From DASZQY01 sp036511595 (GTDB taxonomy: Bacteria > Pseudomonadota > Alphaproteobacteria > Rhizobiales > Kaistiaceae): 64,000 nt of DNA. The stretch is from assembly GCA_036511595.1 (NCBI GenBank), contig DATCBY010000065.1, positions 22,197 through 86,196 on the forward strand, written 5' to 3'. Positions within the stretch are counted from its first letter, which is position 1, and each line of letters starts with the position of its first letter. Position numbers and translations under genes: made by a program. This document shows positions 60,328 to 64,000 of this stretch, one piece after another. The notes beneath the pieces are model-generated. The model did not search any database, was not told the origin of the DNA, and saw only the letters and a program-made list of their open reading frames with translations.

Positions 60328-60566
60328 TTCTTGTTGGTGCACGCCACATATTGTGGCCAGCACGTGCGTTCTTCACATGCCGATGTGCCGTCTCGCCCGT
60401 AGGACTTCGTGCAGCGCTTGAGGCACGCCCGATACGTGAGTTGGCAGGGATCTTGGCCAGGCTTGTAGCCGCCGCCATTATTCTGCACGGCTTGAGCAAC
60501 GCCAGAGGTCAGAAGCAGCAGCCCGAGGGCCATCGAGATGGGCAGTTTCAGGGGTGATCCAACCAT
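60324..60566 (-). CDS. Small secreted Cys-rich protein
   Basis: An 80-residue protein with a signal peptide (KLPISMALGLLLLTSGVA, cleavage near AQA) and a mature part with six cysteines (CQLTYRACLKRC, SACEERTCW, VACTNKN), so a disulfide-bonded periplasmic protein is likely. ATG 60566 is preceded by GAGGAA, a good ribosome site; the upstream in-frame part is discarded. No named family is recognised. Confidence 0.65.
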   Translation of the reverse strand: MVGSPLKLPISMALGLLLLTSGVAQAVQNNGGGYKPGQDPCQLTYRACLKRCTKSYGRDGTSACEERTCWPQYVACTNKN

Positions 60567-60846
60567 GAGGTTCCTCGCTAAGGCGTCGGTCCGGCCGCAC
60601 AATATCGATCGGTCGTAACTCGAATATGTCTTGGGCGCATGTGTCCGCGAGCCGAGCAAGGTGTTTCACCGTGACCTCGCCCGGCTCAGGCTACGCGCCA
60701 CTGAGGGGCGCCAACAGAACGCAGCAGCCCGTATGTTACACCTTGCGAGGGCCTTAGTGGTATGGCGGCTGGCGCAATTCCGTTCGCGTTCCTCTAGCCC
60801 CGCTTGAGGCCACCACGTGCCGAGCATGATGACCGCCACGATGAGA

Positions 60847-61227
60847 TCAAGCCAGCGGCTTGAGCGCGAAACGTCCGTAAGCCACGAACGCCGCCACCAA
60901 GCCCATCACGACGACATAGATCAACGGATTGGTCGCGGTCAGGGCGAGGGAATACTGCGCGAAGAGGAAGGCTAGGGATAGGCCTTCCAATGCAACCGCC
61001 GCGGCAGCGAGCGGGGTTAGGACCGGTATCCAATTTGTGGCGGCGGGGACGATGAGCAGGATTGCGCACAACATCTCAAAGATGCCGATCGCTCCCCATA
61101 CGCCGCGCGACATTGCGCCCGTCTGTGGCATCTTCGCGAGTTCGTCGAAGTGGAACACCTTGTATTGCCCACCCGCTACGCAGAATAGGGCGAGCGCGAT
61201 CTGAAGAATCCACAAGAGGACGTTCAT
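60847..61227 (-). CDS. DoxX-like membrane protein
   Basis: A 126-residue protein with four membrane helices. The N terminus MNVLLWILQIALALFCVAGG, the GxxKVFHFDELAKMP loop and the GIFEMLCAILLIVPA helix fit the DoxX/DoxX-like family, whose members are associated with quinone or thiosulfate metabolism, although most are uncharacterised. The start is ATG 61227; a longer frame is possible but lacks homology. Confidence 0.82.
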   Translation of the reverse strand: MNVLLWILQIALALFCVAGGQYKVFHFDELAKMPQTGAMSRGVWGAIGIFEMLCAILLIVPAATNWIPVLTPLAAAAVALEGLSLAFLFAQYSLALTATNPLIYVVVMGLVAAFVAYGRFALKPLA

Positions 61228-61545
61228 CGGTAAAGGTCCTTTGGTCTCCGGATTCCATTTCCCAGCGCATGTTGAACTCACCCCAGGCATATTCTAGCGC
61301 CGTCGGTGAGTGCTTGCCAGCCCCGCTCACGGCGGCTTGTCTCCGGCGACGATGTGTCTCCTCGCACCACGCCCTGAAGGCGATCGCGTCGCACTCGCGT
61401 CGGAAGCACCATAGGCATCCGCAGGGTTTGCCCGGCGCGTACGTGCTGATCGTGCAGTGGCCCGCGTGGACTCCCTTTTCGCCGGGCAGATTGGTGGCGT
61501 CGCAGAAGGCATGCATGGGCCTCATCATGTTGCCGAAGCGGTTCG
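61228..61545 (-). other. Low-confidence region, possible Cys-rich ORF
   Basis: No gene is firmly supported. A minus-strand frame from 61528 opens MMRPMHAFCDATNLPGE and contains a cysteine cluster (CGCLWCFRREC) with AFRAWCEETH, which looks more protein-like than its alternatives, but the frame then runs through the DoxX gene in a different phase to 61076. It may be a decayed small gene whose original stop is lost. Treat as unresolved. Confidence 0.3.
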
Positions 61546-62228
61546 TTGGCGTCGGCGTATAAACGTGCCCACGGCCACTGCCGCATGACCGACCGCCGTG
61601 ACGCTTCGTTTCTCCGGCTCATCAGGCGATCCGCCGCGCTATCGCTGCGCCTGCGTGACGCGGTGCTGCTCTACGCGGCAGTGGGTCGAAAGGCGGCTGA
61701 GGGCAGCGTGTCAGTCACATCCACTATTTGGTTCTTCGCGGGATATATCGCCCTCTGGATTGGCTTCAGCGCCGTGGCGACACTCTTGCAGTGGGGATTG
61801 ATCGAACTGGCTCTGCTGACGCCGATGATGGCGACGGGCAGCGCGCTCCTGGGAGGCGCTCTACTTGTTGCGGTCGCGATCTATCAATGGACACCGTTGA
61901 AGGATACCTGCCTTCAAGCCTGCCAGTCGCCTTTGGTTTTTCTGACCACACACGGCGGGTTTCATCGCGAGCCCTTGGGCGCGGTCAGGCTTGGACTTGC
62001 CCACGGTGATACTGTCTCGGATGTTGTGTCGCCCTGATGCTACTGCTCTTCGTAGGTGGCATCATGAATCTGCTCTGGATCGCCGGCCTGACAATCCTCA
62101 TCTTTGTTGAGAAGATAGTCCCGGCCGGGCGGCTTGTTCCCCGGATTTCCGGGGGCCTTCTCGGAGCTGCCGGGGTTTGGCTGCCTTCAGCGCGGTACAC
62201 CGATTTACGTGTAGCGTTCTCGACGTAA
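61546..62228 (+). pseudogene. Frameshifted DUF2182 metal-binding membrane protein gene
   Basis: Frame one (to 62037) contains the DUF2182 core: LLYAAVGRKAAEG, FFAGYIALWIGFSAVATLLQWGL, GGALLVAVAIYQWTPLKDTCL and CQSPLVFL with GLAHG. The continuation expected next, YCLGCCVALMLLLFVGGIMN, lies in another frame from about 62010, then runs WIAGLTILIFVEKIVPAGR to 62228. A one-base deletion near 62008 accounts for this. The N-terminal helix with the MMLPSAAP-type motif is also degraded. A neighbouring DUF1326 partner is not visible. Confidence 0.8.
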
Positions 62229-62384
62229 GGTGAACGGCGAAGGCGCTACGTGACCACCGCCGACGAGGTCGGCCGCGCCGTCAATCGCCTTCTGCACACC
62301 CGTCCCTGACTTTTCCCCGCTATCCACAGATCAATACCGTTGACACGAATCGACTCGCTGACAGCGCCAAGCTACCGAATCGGC

Positions 62385-62537
62385 ATGTCCGTTTATGAAC
62401 GTCCAAGTCCCCACCCGAGACAGCGTCAGGAGGCGCATGTCGTTTGGTTTTGGATGGCGGGCGCATTGGCGTTGATGTTCGTCGCCGTTTGGATCTTGAG
62501 CGGGCAGTTGGATCCAACGCTCCTGCAGACGTCCTGA
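62385..62537 (+). CDS. Small single-pass membrane protein, 50 residues
   Basis: A short ORF beginning MSVYERPSPHPRQRQE, then one hydrophobic helix (VVWFWMAGALALMFVAVWIL) and a short polar end. The Arg-rich N terminus and clean helix make a cytoplasm-in, single-pass protein plausible. No clear Shine-Dalgarno precedes ATG 62385, and no family is recognised, so it is a candidate only. Confidence 0.4.
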   Translation: MSVYERPSPHPRQRQEAHVVWFWMAGALALMFVAVWILSGQLDPTLLQTS

Positions 62538-62718
62538 CCTTCGCCGCGACCCCAAGAACAACCGGCTGAAGGTTTGCCACGCCGCTCAACCCCGCCCCAG
62601 GGCTGGGCGGTTTGCTTTTGGTCATGTCGACCATCTGCATAGAAGGGGGCCCGGACCGAAGACAACGCTCCAGTATTTTTCCTCGACGCGGCTTTGCCCT
62701 GACCTAGGTTCTTCGTTA

Positions 62719-63399
62719 ATGTGCGGCCGATACGACAACCTCATCGCCCGCGCGGCGTACCCAACGCTTTACCGGGCGAGGCGCCTGCCGGCGTCGAACT
62801 TCCCGCCGCGCTACAACATCGCGCCCACCGACCAGGTGCCGATCGTCCGCGTTGATCCACGTGACGGCGCCCGCAAGTTGGTCATGGCGCGGTAGGGACT
62901 CATTCCGTTCTGGATGAAGGAGAAGCCCAAGGTCCCGCACATCAACGCCCGCGCCGAGACCGTCCACGAGCTGCCACTGTTCCGCGAGGCGTTCGCCAAG
63001 CGCCGTGCGCTGATCCCGGCGACGGGCTTCTTCGAGCGGCAGATCGCCCACGACGGCGGCAAGCAACCGTGGCGCTTCGTCCGCGCCGACGAGGAGCCGT
63101 TCGCGTTTGGAGGCTTGTGGGAGTTCGCGCGGGTCGCGGGCGAGGAGATTCTGTCGACGACCATCATCGTCGGCGAAACGAACCCGCTGGTGGGCGGCAT
63201 CCACGACCGTATGCCGGTTATGCTTAGCCCGGAGTACTATCATCGGTGGCTCGATCCCGATAAGAGCCCCGCGCAGCTCCGAGCCATGATGACACCGTAC
63301 GACCCCGACCTGATGAAGTCCTACAAGGTGAGCTGGGTGGTCAACAGCGTGAAGAACGACACCCAGGAGTGCGTTGCGCCCATCGTTCCGACCAAATGA
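62719..63399 (+). pseudogene. yedK: SRAP (YedK/HMCES) gene interrupted by an in-frame TAG
   Basis: SRAP proteins cross-link to abasic sites in single-stranded DNA through Cys2 and protect them during replication. The frame from ATG 62719 opens MCGRYDNLIARAAYP, with Cys2 in place, then PPRYNIAPTDQVPI. At codon 59 (62893-62895) a TAG replaces the conserved Trp of RWGLIPFWMK. The rest of the frame is intact to 63399 and holds the other active-site parts: INARAET, TGFFE and HDRMP. One substitution separates it from a full gene. Restart at an internal ATG would lack Cys2. Confidence 0.85.
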
Positions 63400-63450
63400 G
63401 CAACCGGGCGTCGACGCTGACTATGCCGGGGGCGATAACTCTGCTGCGGG

Positions 63451-63651
63451 CTATTTGGGTTTCGAATTCTTCTTAACGTCGACTGCGCCTTTTTCCAGAT
63501 CGACACTGAGGTCTTCGAGCTTGTGGGCTGTCACATGCTGCGCGTTTGTTACGGCAGTCTGTTGGTCTGCGCTCTTGCGCAAATCCTTCGCCAAGTTGGC
63601 GGCCGTTGCGGCGGACTTTTTCAGAATCTCCGCGTCTGTTTCGGCGGTCAT
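63451..63651 (-). CDS. Small hydrophilic helical protein
   Basis: A 66-residue ORF beginning MTAETDAEILKKSAATAAN and ending KKNSKPK. It is charged, lacks membrane segments, and has a heptad-like pattern (LAKDLRKSADQ, HKLEDLSVDLEKG) suggesting a short amphipathic helix pair or coiled coil. No family is recognised and the ribosome site is weak. Its composition is more protein-like than the other frames here. Confidence 0.45.
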   Translation of the reverse strand: MTAETDAEILKKSAATAANLAKDLRKSADQQTAVTNAQHVTAHKLEDLSVDLEKGAVDVKKNSKPK

Positions 63652-63850
63652 TTTGATGCCTTTGGCCCCTGCTCCACGCCCTCAACTCAGGTGGAGCGTG
63701 ATGTCGGCTCTCTCAGTCGCCGGCTTCCTGTTTGGGAGCTGTCAGCGATGACGCCGTCATACAGGGCACTCGCCGCCTCTGACTGTCCTCATTTGCACAG
63801 CGTCTTGCTGCAACGCAATGTAAAGTTGGATGGGCGTTTGGATATCGCGC

Positions 63851-64000
63851 ATGAGCAAGCTCGGCTACTACGGCGAGTTCTATTTCTATCCCGCTGCTGT
63901 GGTCGTCCTGATGGCGGCGGTCACCTGGCGGGGTTCGGTCGATCGCTGGGTCGTTGCCGCGGGAGCTTTCGCAGCCGGGGCTCTTCTATGGACGCTGGTG
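63851..64000 (+). CDS. Start of a sterol desaturase/fatty-acid hydroxylase-like protein (3' truncated)
   Basis: Fifty codons are visible from ATG 63851 (MSKLGYYGEFYFYPAAV) to the window end. Two hydrophobic helices (PAAVVVLMAAVTW and VVAAGAFAAGALLWTLV) lie where the first helices of the membrane di-iron FA-hydroxylase family occur, just before the expected first His box (EYxxHR). The His boxes are outside the window, so this is a prediction from the N terminus only. Confidence 0.5.
   Translation, partial: MSKLGYYGEFYFYPAAVVVLMAAVTWRGSVDRWVVAAGAFAAGALLWTLV

Overview
This window reads as a chromosomal segment of a high-GC alphaproteobacterium, most likely of the order Hyphomicrobiales (Rhizobiales). 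The support is a combination of markers: a GcrA cell-cycle regulator, a PodJ-like polarity protein, a class I lysyl-tRNA synthetase, the one-step (ALAS-type) HemA, a SAM-II riboswitch in front of metZ, a CysNC fusion, and the TauE/TIGR02186 and DUF6460 proteins common in that order. The species cannot be named from the sequence alone. I see no prophage, no intact insertion sequence and no CRISPR array.

Layout. 0-10 kb: the 3' end of cysNC, then a complete phosphate regulon phoR-pstSCAB-phoU-phoB with a candidate Pho box before pstS, ending against a convergent gcrA. 10-18.5 kb: arginine biosynthesis (argD-argF) with hslO and a methyltransferase; facing it is a minus-strand metZ-apaG-kinase operon whose leader carries a SAM-II riboswitch followed by an intrinsic terminator; then a two-domain dCTP deaminase. 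18.6-20.5 kb: a broken TPR gene. 20.5-28.9 kb: the four-protein DNA-ligase-associated repair module (ATP-dependent ligase, metallo-beta-lactamase exonuclease, Lhr-Core helicase, MPE/PdeM phosphoesterase), split by an MFS transporter, a DMT transporter and an undescribed 48-residue protein. 29-40 kb: GNAT, TauE/TIGR02186 pair, a 1509-residue PodJ-like protein with exact-length 24-residue coiled-coil repeats, an S24-type repressor overlapped by a degenerate secreted nuclease-fold protein, lysK and a TerB-like protein. 40-48 kb: amino-acid binding protein, broken glycosyltransferase, copper-type P-ATPase, tRNA-Gly(CCC), and a decayed PAS/GGDEF/EAL gene. 48-59.4 kb: ordinary housekeeping and transport genes (MATE, pyrD, DUF952, prolyl aminopeptidase, Na+ symporter pair, mscL, aminotransferase, DUF1697, hemA, lytic transglycosylase). 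59.4-64 kb: a low-density tract of broken genes and remnants, ending in the start of a fatty-acid-hydroxylase-like gene.

Two themes stand out. First, many genes are tightly coupled (ATGA, GTGA or TTGA overlaps), including several that begin with GTG or TTG, so start calls here often rest on overlap and homology rather than on ATG. Second, the window has an unusual number of damaged genes: at least six are broken by frameshift, in-frame stop or internal deletion, and two small remnants lie back to back at 60.2 kb. Two of the stops are consistent with TGG-to-TGA/TAG changes. Real decay and assembly error both remain possible; several breaks are substitutions or a large in-frame deletion, which favours real decay.

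The most interesting candidates are the interspersed ligase-associated repair module with its small-protein neighbour, the SAM-II/terminator leader, the overlapping inverted repeats before the S24 repressor, clustered GANTC sites before gcrA and the podJ-like gene, and the patchwork of GGDEF and SRAP remnants.
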